A DNA stretch of 64,000 bases, taken from contig CAVTXL010000001.1 in the NCBI GenBank assembly GCA_963738665.1, positions 93,099 through 157,098 on the forward strand, read 5' to 3'. The stretch comes from JABDGM01 sp963738665 (GTDB lineage Bacteria > Planctomycetota > Planctomycetia > Pirellulales > Lacipirellulaceae). The notes under the pieces were generated by a model. The model searched no databases. It was not told where the DNA came from and saw only the letters and a program-made list of their open reading frames with translations. Position numbers and translations under genes: made by a program. Of the stretch, positions 25,449 through 34,595 are shown one piece after another; position 1 is the stretch's first letter, and each line of letters starts with the position of its first letter.

Positions 25449-28274
25449 TTACGCCGCTTGATCGGACTGTTTCGCCTTACCGAAGCGCAGACGGCGGGCG
25501 TCGACGCCTTCCTGTTCGCCCTTGCGGCGATGGAAGTACACCCCGAGCGCCAGCAAGATGGGCGGAATCGGCGGGATCAGGACAGCCAAAAACTTGTACG
25601 TATCCTGGACTCCGCGGATATTCGCCTCCAAGTGGCGTTCGCTTTGCGTGATCTTGGCGTTACGCTCCTTTTCCAACGCGGCGATTTGCACGTCGAGCTG
25701 CCGCTGTTGCTGTTGGCGGACCATTTCTTTTTGCTGCTCCCGGATGCGCGGGTCGACGTCGGTCTTCTTGTCCACGGCGTCAACCGCGTCGTTAAACTTT
25801 TTCTGGGCGGCGTCGATCTGATCCTTGGCCTCTTCGTTGAATTCCTGCTGCTCCTTGAGCGACGCGCTGCGCGAGGCCTCGGTCGCCTCGTCGATCTTTA
25901 TGAGGCCGCGGTGCGGCCGCGTTCGCTTGCGAATGTCGATGTAGCGATCGTCGCCGCCAAGCGAATCGAGGATGTTCAGTACGAACGTCACGTTCTGGAA
26001 ATCCCAATCGACCGGCATGTCCTCTTCCGCGCCGCGTTCGCGGAGCTCGAAGATGATCGGCGCGATCCAATCGATGTCGGCCACCAGCACGACGTTGATG
26101 TCTTTCTTCGTCGGCTCCTTGCCGATCAGGCTGTCGTCCTGCTTCTGGCCGTCTTTTTCGTTAGCCTGTTGGGCGTCCTTTTTGTCCGCCTCCGACTTTT
26201 TATCGGATAGGAGCAGATCGTCCTCGCTCGTCACCTTGCCTCGGATATGTGCAGCCAAGATGTATTGGTCGCGCGTCGCTATCCGCTGCACGCTCAGCAT
26301 TCCGCCAGTCTGCTGGTTCATTTGGAGGTCGCGAAACGAGATGTAACCGCTGACTTTTCCGGTAACGGCCAGCTCTTCGAAATTCAGTTTTGGTTTGTCG
26401 ATCACGCGAAATGCGCCCGGCATCAGAAAGAGCACTTGTTTCATGCCGGCGGAAATCGGGTCGTCGGGGTTGAACGGGTGGGGTGTTTCGTGGGCGGTAA
26501 GCCCCTCGTCAATGAAGACATACTCTTTCGGCATATTTCCAAACTTCGCATAGGGGTTGAAGTCCTGCCAGATAATCTGGTCTCCGTCCATCTCGACGTT
26601 CAGCAACTGCCAGAGCTGGTTGATGTCGCCTTTTTGCTCCGGTGGCGCACCCATACCGAACATCCCACCCATCGGCCGCTTCGGCTGGCTAGTGCCCACC
26701 GCCGCCGGGTAGAAATTGGGCACGGGAAACGGGTCCTCAAAAATCGCCGTCGGCTGGCCCCCTTTGACGGCGTTCACGAAATTAACCATCGCCTCGGGCG
26801 TCAAACCCGACGGCTGCACGGCCAAGAGCACGTCATAGCGGTCGGTGATCGGGCTGGCCGGGTCGACCTCCACGACGTTGTACTGTTTCTTCAGCTCGGT
26901 GATGATTCGCGATTCGGGAATCATGCCGCCGGTGGCCATCGAAAAACCGCCGAATAATTGGGCGTCGGTCTTCAGGACGCCGAGCTTTTTGCGCTCTTGG
27001 TCGGCCACCGTGCAAATGGATCGCACCAGCTCGTACTCGACCGGAATCCCCTTGTCGAGAAACGGGATCACCACTTGCTCTGGACCACTCGTAACGGCGA
27101 CACCCATAATGATCTCTACGTTCTTTAGCGAACCGCGAACCGTGCTGTTGACTTGTTTGGGGACGATGTTGTAACGCTGCTCCGCGACGTTGGCGTCCTC
27201 GCTGAAGTTCTCGATTTCGTGGACGCTGACGCGAATCTTGCCGCCGCTCAGCGAACTCAGCTCCGAAAGCGTGGACATTAGATTCAACTTGTGCGGCGCA
27301 TACTCGGCCGGCACTTGCGGGCTGACGTACGCGTCGATCTTGATCGCCTTGACTTTGTCGTCGCTACGGAGCTTGTGGATCAGTTTGACCGTCGAAGGAG
27401 CGAGCGAGTTGAGGTTTTCGCTGGTGATGTCCGCCCGCAGGGAATTGTGGTTTGAGAAGAACAGGTTCACGCCCAGCACGAGGCAAACCAGGGCCAGCGT
27501 ACGAACGAGGTAGTGGGCCCACATCGATTGCCGCTCTTCTCGGCCGCCCCAATGCCGCCGGCCGATGAGAACCATGCTCAGATAGAGCATCACTGCCGCG
27601 ATCAGGACAAAATAGCTGATGCCGGCCAGGCTGATCACACCCCGCTCAAAGTCGTGAAATTGCTCTGCGGCGCTCCATTTCTTCACGGCCTGGGCCAGCC
27701 CCTGCCAACGAATAAACCAGTCAGCGACCCCCAACAGCGCCAAGGGGGAATTGAACAGCATCCCCAGCACGAAGCCGACCGTGAGATTGCTCGTCAGAAA
27801 CGAGGCCACCATGCCGATTGAGAGCATTGCCAGGCCGACGAACCAGTAGCCGACGTACGTCCCGGCGAAGAGGCCGGGGTCGGGCGAGCCCAGGCCGTAG
27901 CTAAACACTATGTAAATCGAAAACATCGAAAACACCAGGGCCACGGTGTAGATCGCCACGGCGGCCAGGTACTTGCCGAGGACGACTTCCAGGTCGCTGG
28001 CCGGGAGCGTCAGCAATAGCTCGTCGGTGCCCTGGCGGCGCTCTTCGGCCCAGATGCTCATCGTGATCGCCGGCACGAAGACGAGCAAAATGAACGGCAG
28101 CCAGCGGTTGAGCTGGTCGAGATTCGCGAGGTTATTGCTGAAAAACTCCGGGGGCCAGAACGCGGCCAGCGCGCTCAGCACCACAAAGACGCAAATGAAC
28201 ACGTAGCCGGTGGGGTTGGAAAAATAGCTGACGAAGTCGCGCTTGAAAATCGATTTGAGGACCGTCCAGTTCAT
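25449..28274 (-). CDS. ABC-2 permease / GldG fusion protein
   Basis: This 941-residue protein starts at 28272-28274 (MNWTVLKSIFKRDFVSYFSN). Residues 1 to about 260 form an ABC-2-type permease with six or so helices (VFICVFVVLSALAAFWPPEF, YLAAVAIYTVALVFSMFSIY, YVGYWFVGLAMLSIGMVASF). Another helix (LVRTLALVCLVLGVNLFF) then leads into a large GldG-type extracytoplasmic domain (ADITSENLNSLAPSTVKLI, KLNLMSTLSELSSLSGGKI, VDPASPITDRYDVLLAVQPS). A coiled coil (EQQEFNEEAKDQIDAAQKKF) and a C-terminal helix (LAVLIPPIPPILLALGVYF) close it. GldF and GldG are separate genes in gliding Bacteroidetes; here they are fused. The substrate is unknown. Confidence 0.88.
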   Translation of the reverse strand: MNWTVLKSIFKRDFVSYFSNPTGYVFICVFVVLSALAAFWPPEFFSNNLANLDQLNRWLPFILLVFVPAITMSIWAEERRQGTDELLLTLPASDLEVVLGKYLAAVAIYTVALVFSMFSIYIVFSYGLGSPDPGLFAGTYVGYWFVGLAMLSIGMVASFLTSNLTVGFVLGMLFNSPLALLGVADWFIRWQGLAQAVKKWSAAEQFHDFERGVISLAGISYFVLIAAVMLYLSMVLIGRRHWGGREERQSMWAHYLVRTLALVCLVLGVNLFFSNHNSLRADITSENLNSLAPSTVKLIHKLRSDDKVKAIKIDAYVSPQVPAEYAPHKLNLMSTLSELSSLSGGKIRVSVHEIENFSEDANVAEQRYNIVPKQVNSTVRGSLKNVEIIMGVAVTSGPEQVVIPFLDKGIPVEYELVRSICTVADQERKKLGVLKTDAQLFGGFSMATGGMIPESRIITELKKQYNVVEVDPASPITDRYDVLLAVQPSGLTPEAMVNFVNAVKGGQPTAIFEDPFPVPNFYPAAVGTSQPKRPMGGMFGMGAPPEQKGDINQLWQLLNVEMDGDQIIWQDFNPYAKFGNMPKEYVFIDEGLTAHETPHPFNPDDPISAGMKQVLFLMPGAFRVIDKPKLNFEELAVTGKVSGYISFRDLQMNQQTGGMLSVQRIATRDQYILAAHIRGKVTSEDDLLLSDKKSEADKKDAQQANEKDGQKQDDSLIGKEPTKKDINVVLVADIDWIAPIIFELRERGAEEDMPVDWDFQNVTFVLNILDSLGGDDRYIDIRKRTRPHRGLIKIDEATEASRSASLKEQQEFNEEAKDQIDAAQKKFNDAVDAVDKKTDVDPRIREQQKEMVRQQQQRQLDVQIAALEKERNAKITQSERHLEANIRGVQDTYKFLAVLIPPIPPILLALGVYFHRRKGEQEGVDARRLRFGKAKQSDQAA

Positions 28275-28341
28275 GGAAGGGTGCGGGTTGAGGGGTGCGA
28301 GTTGAGGATGAAATGAAAGGGAGCTTTGATCGGCCGGCGGG

Positions 28342-29112
28342 TTAGCCGAGCGCCGACAACTGGTAAAACCGCTTGTCGAGGTTTGTCTCATCGGCGGCGA
28401 AGTCGGCGGGCGTGCCGTCGAACACGACGCGCCCCTCGGTGATGAAAATCACGCGGTTGCAAACCGCTTCGACCTCTTGCAGGATGTGCGTCGAGAGCAA
28501 AATGGTTTTCGTTTGGCCGATCCGGCGGATCGTTTCGCGGACCTCGCGAACTTGGTTCGGGTCCAGGCCGGCCGTAGGCTCGTCCATGATCAACACGTCC
28601 GGCTCATGCAACAGCACCTGGGCCATGCCCACTCGCTGGCGAAAACCTTTCGACAGCTTGCCGATCGGTTTGCCGATCACGCTGCCCAGCTTGCATAGGT
28701 CGATCACCGTCGCCAGGCGCTCGTCGAGTTGCGTGCCCTTCATGCCTCGGGCCGTACCAAAGAAGCGCAGCAGGCTGCGGGGCGTCATATCAGGATATAG
28801 CGGGCCGTTCTCGGGCAGATAGCCCAATCGTTTTGAGCCCTCGATGCGGTCCGCCGCCATGTTGAATCCGGCGATGCGGGCCGTGCCGGCGGACGGCGCC
28901 AGGTAGCCCGTGAGCAGCTTCATCGTCGTGCTTTTGCCGGCGCCATTGGGACCGAGAAACGCAGCCACCTGGCCTTCGTTGATCGTGAATGTCACGTCCC
29001 GGCAGGCGGCGAAATCGCCATAGAACTTCGAGAGGTTGTCGGCCTCGATCATGGCCGTCGGGCCGTGCTGGCTCTTGGCGGGTTGTGTCTTGGTGGCTGT
29101 AGCCGGCATCAC
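28342..29112 (-). CDS. ABC transporter ATP-binding protein (GldA-like)
   Basis: This 256-residue ATPase shows Walker A FLGPNGAGKSTTMKLLTG, signature LSKGFRQRVGMAQ, Walker B DVLIMDEPTAGLDP and the switch histidine in ILLSTHILQEVEAV. It belongs to the subgroup that pairs with ABC-2 permeases. A second possible start at 29050-29052 (MIEADNLSKFYG) would give a more typical N-terminus. It is first in a same-strand unit with the permease/GldG fusion and the DUF4340 gene. The complex probably exports or remodels something at the envelope; gliding itself is not implied. Confidence 0.92.
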   Translation of the reverse strand: MMPATATKTQPAKSQHGPTAMIEADNLSKFYGDFAACRDVTFTINEGQVAAFLGPNGAGKSTTMKLLTGYLAPSAGTARIAGFNMAADRIEGSKRLGYLPENGPLYPDMTPRSLLRFFGTARGMKGTQLDERLATVIDLCKLGSVIGKPIGKLSKGFRQRVGMAQVLLHEPDVLIMDEPTAGLDPNQVREVRETIRRIGQTKTILLSTHILQEVEAVCNRVIFITEGRVVFDGTPADFAADETNLDKRFYQLSALG

Positions 29113-29436
29113 AATCGCTCCGCGAGTTAGCTGAGTGGAAAATGAATGAACATCGGCAATTACAAAAAACTGGCGGCTGCGGGGCGAAAAAGCGATTAGC
29201 GGCCGCCGGGGCAGGCCATCAAACGGCCACTGGCAGAGGCAGAAGGCCCGAAATCAGCCCGGCCGTTGTCCGCCGGTCCGGAGCGCCAATAGGTAGAAGG
29301 GTAATCGTTCCGCCCGGCAGGTGTCTATACCACGCTTTGTACGCCGCCTGCGGGCAGGGGGTTCGGTGGTGCCGGCAAATTGAACCAAGATTGTGCGGTT
29401 TCTTGGCTTCCAGCGGCGGCGCGGCAAAATTCTGGC
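29113..29436. other. 324-base divergent intergenic region
   Basis: It lies between the ABC ATPase (minus) and the DUF433 antitoxin (plus). No convincing reading frame, hairpin or RNA was found. It presumably carries both promoters. Confidence 0.4.
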
Positions 29437-29661
29437 ATGGACGAAATCATCAGCCGAAATCGGCACGTGGTGCACGCAATGCCCTATTTCGCGGGCACCC
29501 GAGGTCGCCGCGCGATCGCTTTTCGATCACCTCGAGGCTGGGTACGCCATCGAGGAGTTCTTGACCCAGTTCTCAACTATCCGACGCGAACAGGTCGTCC
29601 GCCTGCCACTGACCTTCTGTGCGAAGGTGTCGAGCAGGCGGCGGTTGCCAAGACAGCGTAA
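29437..29661 (+). CDS. DUF433 antitoxin (two frame changes)
   Basis: DUF433 proteins are small winged-helix antitoxins usually paired with DUF5615 PIN-like toxins. The start MDEIISRNRHVVHAMPYFAG is in one frame; the middle (EVAARSLFDHLEAGYAIEEF, TQFSTIRREQVVRL) is in another; the end (LLCEGVEQAAVAKTA, stop at 29659-29661) returns to the first. Joined, these give a normal protein of about 75 residues. The frame changes (near 29505 and 29605) are compensating and could be base-calling errors or real. Confidence 0.7.
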   Translation: MDEIISRNRHVVHAMPYFAGTRGRRAIAFRSPRGWVRHRGVLDPVLNYPTRTGRPPATDLLCEGVEQAAVAKTA

Positions 29662-29981
29662 AGATTCCGTTCGACGAAAACCGACCGCATCGGCTGCGTC
29701 ACAAGATCGTCGACCGTGAGGTGCTCAAGATCGCATACCTCAGATGGTCGGGCATCGAGAATGGCGAGTTGTTGCGGCACGCGGGCGATGCAGGCATCGA
29801 CGTGCTTTTCACAAATGATCGCGGGATCGAGTTCGAACAAGATGTCCTGTCGCTGCCGAGTTCGGTGATTGTTTTGCCGCCGCTGAAAAACACAATCGAG
29901 TCCCTTCGCCCCTTGCTACCAGCTCTGCACGCTGCAATTGATGTGCTGCAGCCGCGGTCGTTTATCAAGAACGGGCCGTGA
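29619..29981 (+). CDS. DUF5615 PIN-like toxin
   Basis: The PIN-like ribonuclease fold begins near 29658 (VKIPFDENRPHRLRHKI, with the acidic DEN motif). It continues IAYLRWSGIENGELLRHAGD, AGIDVLFTNDRGIEFEQDVL (TNDRG acidic motif) and SSVIVLPPLKNTIESLRPLL. No ATG lies at the usual position, where GTA overlaps the antitoxin stop. The listed start is a GTG upstream in frame (29619); the true start is uncertain. The stop-overlap with the antitoxin frame is typical of a translationally coupled toxin-antitoxin pair. Confidence 0.75.
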   Translation: MRRCRAGGGCQDSVKIPFDENRPHRLRHKIVDREVLKIAYLRWSGIENGELLRHAGDAGIDVLFTNDRGIEFEQDVLSLPSSVIVLPPLKNTIESLRPLLPALHAAIDVLQPRSFIKNGP

Positions 29982-30002
29982 CAATCGACCGCTGCAGAGT
30001 AT

Positions 30003-31262
30003 CTACGCCACCACATCGGCCGGCTCGGCCGGCTCGAGTTGATCCAGCGCGCCGAGCGTGGTCATCTGGGGCCAAATCATTGCCACGGCCGCCACGGTGA
30101 TGAGCGTCATCACTCCGCCACCGGCCGCGGCGGTGACCGTCCCCAGCCAGTGCGCCGCGAGCCCAGACTCCAACTCGCCGATCTCGTTACTGGTGCCGAT
30201 GAAAATCGTGTTCACGGCGGCCACGCGGCCGCGCATCACGTCCGGCGTTAACAATTGCACGACCGTCGAACGAATGACCACGGATATATTGTCGGCCGCG
30301 CCCAGCGCGAACAGCGCCGCCAGTGACAGCCCGTACGATTTCGACAAGCTGAAGACGATCGTTGCCACGCCGAACGCCGCTACCGCTGACAGCAGCGCCG
30401 TCCCGCCGCGGGCAATCGGCGGGCGCGTTGAGAGCAAAAGGCTCATGCAAATCGCGCCCAGCGACGGCATCGCCCGCAGCCATCCAAAACCTGCCACGCC
30501 GACGTGCAGGATATCGGTCGCGTACACGGGCAACAGTGCGGTGACGCCGCCGAACAGCACGGCCACCATGTCGAGCGTGATCGTCGAGAGAATAATCGGC
30601 TGCCGCCGGACGAAACGCGCGCCGTCCACAAAGCTGCGCCACGAGCGTGGCTCGGCGTGCCGGGCCTGCGGCGCGGGCCTGACGATGAAGAGGCAGGCGA
30701 AGAGAATAATGCTGGATGCGGCGTCCGTCAGATAGACGACGGCCGGGCTTTGCCACACGACGAGCAAGGCGCCGGCCAGGGGGCCGACGGTCGCCGCCAT
30801 CTGAAACGCCATGCTCCGCCACATGGCCGCGTTCGTAAAAATCCGGGCCGGCACCAGGCCGGTGACAATTGCTTGCGAAGCGGGCCAGCCCAGGGCCCGA
30901 AAAATTCCCGTCGCCAGCAGGCAAGCGAAAAGCCAGCCGACCGAATACCTTTCATGGGAGACAAACGCCAGCCCCAGCCCGCTGGCGGCCAGGCCCAACT
31001 GCGCTATCATGATGATGTGTTTTCGAGAATGGCGGTCGGCCGCCATGCCGGCCGGCAGGGCCAGCAACAGCACCGGCACGGCCAGCACGAGGCCGATCAG
31101 GCCCAGGTTGAGCTTGCTGCCGGTCCGCTGGTAAATCTCCCAGCCGATGGCAGCGGTGCGCATCTGGTTGCCCGTGTTGGACAGCAACGTGCCGACGAGA
31201 TAAATGAAAAATCCTCGCTCACGCAGGGCAGTGATAGGATCGTGGCGGGAGCGGTCGGACAT
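30003..31262 (-). CDS. MFS transporter (EntS-like exporter group)
   Basis: This 419-residue protein has about 12 helices. Features include GTLLSNTGNQMRTAAIGWEI, the loop motif GMAADRHSRKHIIMIAQLGL after helix 2, TGLVPARIFTNAAMWRSM and the mid-protein loop VDGARFVRRQPIILSTI. This arrangement is typical of the MFS_3 / enterobactin-exporter-like group of drug or siderophore exporters. The substrate is unknown. The frame is intact. Confidence 0.88.
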   Translation of the reverse strand: MSDRSRHDPITALRERGFFIYLVGTLLSNTGNQMRTAAIGWEIYQRTGSKLNLGLIGLVLAVPVLLLALPAGMAADRHSRKHIIMIAQLGLAASGLGLAFVSHERYSVGWLFACLLATGIFRALGWPASQAIVTGLVPARIFTNAAMWRSMAFQMAATVGPLAGALLVVWQSPAVVYLTDAASSIILFACLFIVRPAPQARHAEPRSWRSFVDGARFVRRQPIILSTITLDMVAVLFGGVTALLPVYATDILHVGVAGFGWLRAMPSLGAICMSLLLSTRPPIARGGTALLSAVAAFGVATIVFSLSKSYGLSLAALFALGAADNISVVIRSTVVQLLTPDVMRGRVAAVNTIFIGTSNEIGELESGLAAHWLGTVTAAAGGGVMTLITVAAVAMIWPQMTTLGALDQLEPAEPADVVA

Positions 31263-31630
31263 ACACCGGACGGGTGAAGTGGGCTGAATACTGGATTTGA
31301 AGTGCCGCCGACGCGGCGTGAATGAATTTATTGTCCTACGCTAAGATAGCAAGCATTTGGGGCGGAATCTACGCCGGCGGCGGCTAGGCCCGCGGGCGGC
31401 ACAGCAAGCCAGGCAAAACTACCGCCAGGTTTACTTTTGCCCCAACATTTGTCAGACTGCGAAAACCAATACTAATGCCTGCGCGGCGGACGACCGCGGC
31501 GGCTGCTTGGGCGCCGAGCTTTCGGCATCCGCCATGCGCCGGCGGCGCATCGATTGCGCAGTCGTCCTGAGGATTGAAAGGCTGACGGTTCATCGAATCA
31601 GGCAACTCGTTGTCGTAAGAGAGGTTGAAT
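31263..31630. other. 368-base divergent intergenic region
   Basis: It lies between the MFS gene (minus) and a secreted protein gene (plus). No protein-like frame, obvious palindrome or RNA was seen. Confidence 0.4.
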
Positions 31631-33867
31631 ATGGCCAAGGTCCTGCCCGGAGATTTTCGAGTTGTCCTCCGCCACCGGCGGCCGGCAGCACTCGTTGTGG
31701 CGTTTGCCCTTGTCGGAGCAGTTGCCTGCGGCGAAAGCGCCGCACGCGCCGAAGTCCTTGCCGACCAGGCCCACTCGCTGCGGCTCGTGCCGGCCGACGC
31801 GGCCGTGTATTCCGTCAGCTTGCGGCTCAAGGAGCAGTGGGACAACTTCAGCGCGAGCAAAGCCTACGCCCGCCTGATGCAAATTCCGGTGCTCCAGCAA
31901 GGGCTGATGCTCGCCCAGTTTCAACTTCAACAATCGCCCGAGCCGGCTGTCGCCGCGGTTCGCAACTATCTGGCGTCTCCCGCCGGCAAGGATTCTGTCG
32001 CGCTCGCGACCGAAATGTTCTCCGACGAGGTCTTTGCTTACGGCAGCGCCGACCTGTCCGACCTGCTCGAATTGGGAATGCAGCTAAACTCCGTGAACCG
32101 CTCCGCGCAGATCGAAGTCTCGGTCGGAGGTGAACCCGATCCCTCGCTGGTTGCAGGGCGAATTCGCGAGTTTATCGAGGCGCACAAGAATCAACTGAAG
32201 ATTCCCGACGGCCTGGTCGGCTTTCGGATCCGCGACCGGCAGCGGGCAATTGCCCAACTGGGCGTCATAGAAGGGGCCCTCCAGAACGCATTGACAGCCA
32301 ACGCCCCGCCCCTGGCTGAGCGATTGAAGCGCGAAATGATCGCCGGGCACGACTTCCTCACGCTGCGGCTCGACGGCTCGATGCTGCCCTGGGACAAGTT
32401 TCGTGAGGAGGCCCATAACGTTGATCCCCAGGAATTTGAAAAGTGGAAGGCCCTGGTCGCGGATAAGACGCTGGTCGTCGCCGTAGGCGTGCTCGACGAG
32501 TTCGTGATCTTTTCGATCGGCGACTCGACCGAACACCTGGAAAAGCTGGGACAGGGATCGCTCCTGGCCAGCGCCCCGGCCTGGCTCGGCTGGCCAAACA
32601 TGCCGGCGAGCGAGTGGTCTCGATCGGCTATGCCTCGGGCGAATTCATGGACAAGGCAAATTCGCCGCAGCGCTCGTTTAGCGACGCCCAGAGCACGATT
32701 GCCGCGGCCCTCGAGTCGGCAGAGATCAAGCCCGAGTTGCGGACTCAGCTTGCCGGCGATTTGCAAGCCTTCACCGAAGCGCTGGCGAAACACATGCCCA
32801 AGGCGGGCGAACTATCCGCAATTACCTACCTCACGGCCCGCGGCTATGAATCGTTCCGCTACAACGCCGGCACCAGGCCCGACATGGACAGTTCGCAGCC
32901 ACTGGCCATTCTGAATCATGTTGGCGGTAGTCCGATGTGCGTCATCGCCGGTCATGGCGGCGACATGTCGCAGGCGTACGACGCCATGGTTCCGCTGCTG
33001 AAGCCGCTGTTTATCGACGTCGAAAAGATTGCCGAATCGAAATCTTCGGCGATTGAGTGGGCCGAGTACCAGAAGTACCGGGATCGCTTCCTCGAGTTGG
33101 CACGGCGACTTGAATTCACGACTCGCGAGAAAGTGCTGCCGGCGCTTCGCGCGAATGAGCAGGCGCTGGTGTTTGACGTGGCCTCCAAGAGCGATCGGTG
33201 GTTCGCCCCGATGCCGAAGTCGCCCCAGCCGCTGCCGATGCTCGAAGCGGGCTTGGTGTGCCACGTCAGCAATGCCACACTGTTGCGGCAAGGCGTGTCA
33301 GACTATGTTTCGATCGCCGAGGACGGATCGCGTCTGCTGCACGAGATCAAGCCCGACAACTTTCCCCAATTTGAATTGCCGCCGCCGCAAGAGCGAAACG
33401 TGCCCGGCGGAAAGCTGTACTCGTTCCCGTTTCCGGCCGAATGGGGCGTCGACTCGCAACTCGCCGCCAACGCCGCGCTGACGGAGGACGTGGCCGTCAT
33501 GAGCATGCTGCCCGATTTTACCGGGCAGTTGCTAAAGCCGGTGCCCGCGACGATCGATACGACACTCGATCTCAAGCGGCCGGCCGCCCTAGTATCGCAT
33601 TTCGAAATCGCCAAGTTCATCCGTGCGCTTGGGCCCTGGGTCGACTACGGCTTCGGAGTCGCCATGGGCACGATTCGGCCAGACGATGCGGATCCGATCG
33701 AACAGCCGGTGGACCAGGGCGCGATGCTCGGCGCCGGCCTCGTCGTGCCGCAGGTGCACCAGGTGCTCGACGTACTAGCTGCGTTTCACAGCCATACTAG
33801 CATCACCTATCGCGACGAGGATATCTGGGTCACTCAGGCCGAGACTCGCTTCCAGGACGTGCCGTGA
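31631..33867 (+). CDS. Large secreted protein of unknown function (one frameshift)
   Basis: About 745 residues when joined. The N-terminus has a basic start and hydrophobic signal (RRPAALVVAFALVGAVACGE). Blocks: ADAAVYSVSLRLKEQWDNFS, SKAYARLMQIPVLQQGLMLA, ALVADKTLVVAVGVLDEFVI, then after a frame change near 32580 RLAKHAGERVVSIGYASGEF, FRYNAGTRPDMDSSQPLAIL, QALVFDVASKSDRWFAPMPK. The start at 31631 (MAKVLPG) is the ATG closest to the signal peptide. I recognise no domain; I associate long secreted proteins like this with planctomycetes. The 3' end overlaps the convergent mobA gene by 38 bases. Confidence 0.65.
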
Positions 33868-34594
33868 TTTGTCGCAAGGCGGCAGCGTACTCGTCCGGCG
33901 AATTGCACGAGGTAAGCGATCGCAAATCGGGATCGACGCCGCGCAGTTCGTCAAGGGAAACGCGGCGCACGGCGGCCGATTCGAGCAGCCGTGCCAGACT
34001 GCGCTCGCCCTTGGCCAAGAGCGATTCGACCTGCGGCAAGACGTCGCGACGGTACACCCCGGCGAGCGGCTGCCAATGCCGGCCGTCGTGCGCAGCTACA
34101 ATCGTAGTGCTCGCTTGTTGAAGTAGATCGAACATCCGTTCGATCAAGGCGGGCGACAACAGCGGTATATCACAGCCGGCGACGAAGGCCGCGCCGACAC
34201 GTGCGTCGAGCGCCGCCAGGCCCGTCGCCAGGGCAGCCAGCGGCCCCTGCTCCGGCAACTGATCGTATACCGTTCGCACGTCGGCTGGCAGGGGCGGCAA
34301 CGGTTGGCCGGCAGAGGCGACGCAGATGAGATGCTGGAGGGGCACCGCTTGGCCAATGAGCCCCACGACTCGACCGAGCAACGTTTCACCCCGACCGAAC
34401 GGCAGGGACGCCTTATCCCGACCCATGCGAGCGCTGCGGCCGCCGCAGAGGACGATCGCGCCGCGACAGTTGGAGGGACTATTGGTAGACAAACAGCCGG
34501 GGAGAGCGGCAGACGAGGTACCAGGATAAACTGGCGAATCTCCCGGTCTACTTGTCTGGTCGTCTCCTGGTCTATAAGTGTCCGGGTCCTGCAT
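33830..34594 (-). CDS. mobA: Molybdenum cofactor guanylyltransferase
   Basis: MobA transfers GMP to molybdopterin to form the guanine dinucleotide cofactor. The nucleotidyltransferase motif GAIVLCGGRSARMGRDKASL starts at residue 45, followed by VYDQLPEQGPLAALATGL and FVAGCDIPLLSPALIERM (metal-binding Asp). The first 44 residues are extra, so a later start may be used. It begins one base after the gltA stop on the same strand, suggesting co-transcription. Other molybdopterin genes are not in the window. Confidence 0.85.
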   Translation of the reverse strand: MQDPDTYRPGDDQTSRPGDSPVYPGTSSAALPGCLSTNSPSNCRGAIVLCGGRSARMGRDKASLPFGRGETLLGRVVGLIGQAVPLQHLICVASAGQPLPPLPADVRTVYDQLPEQGPLAALATGLAALDARVGAAFVAGCDIPLLSPALIERMFDLLQQASTTIVAAHDGRHWQPLAGVYRRDVLPQVESLLAKGERSLARLLESAAVRRVSLDELRGVDPDLRSLTSCNSPDEYAAALRQITARPGSESRPE

Positions 34595-34595
34595 C

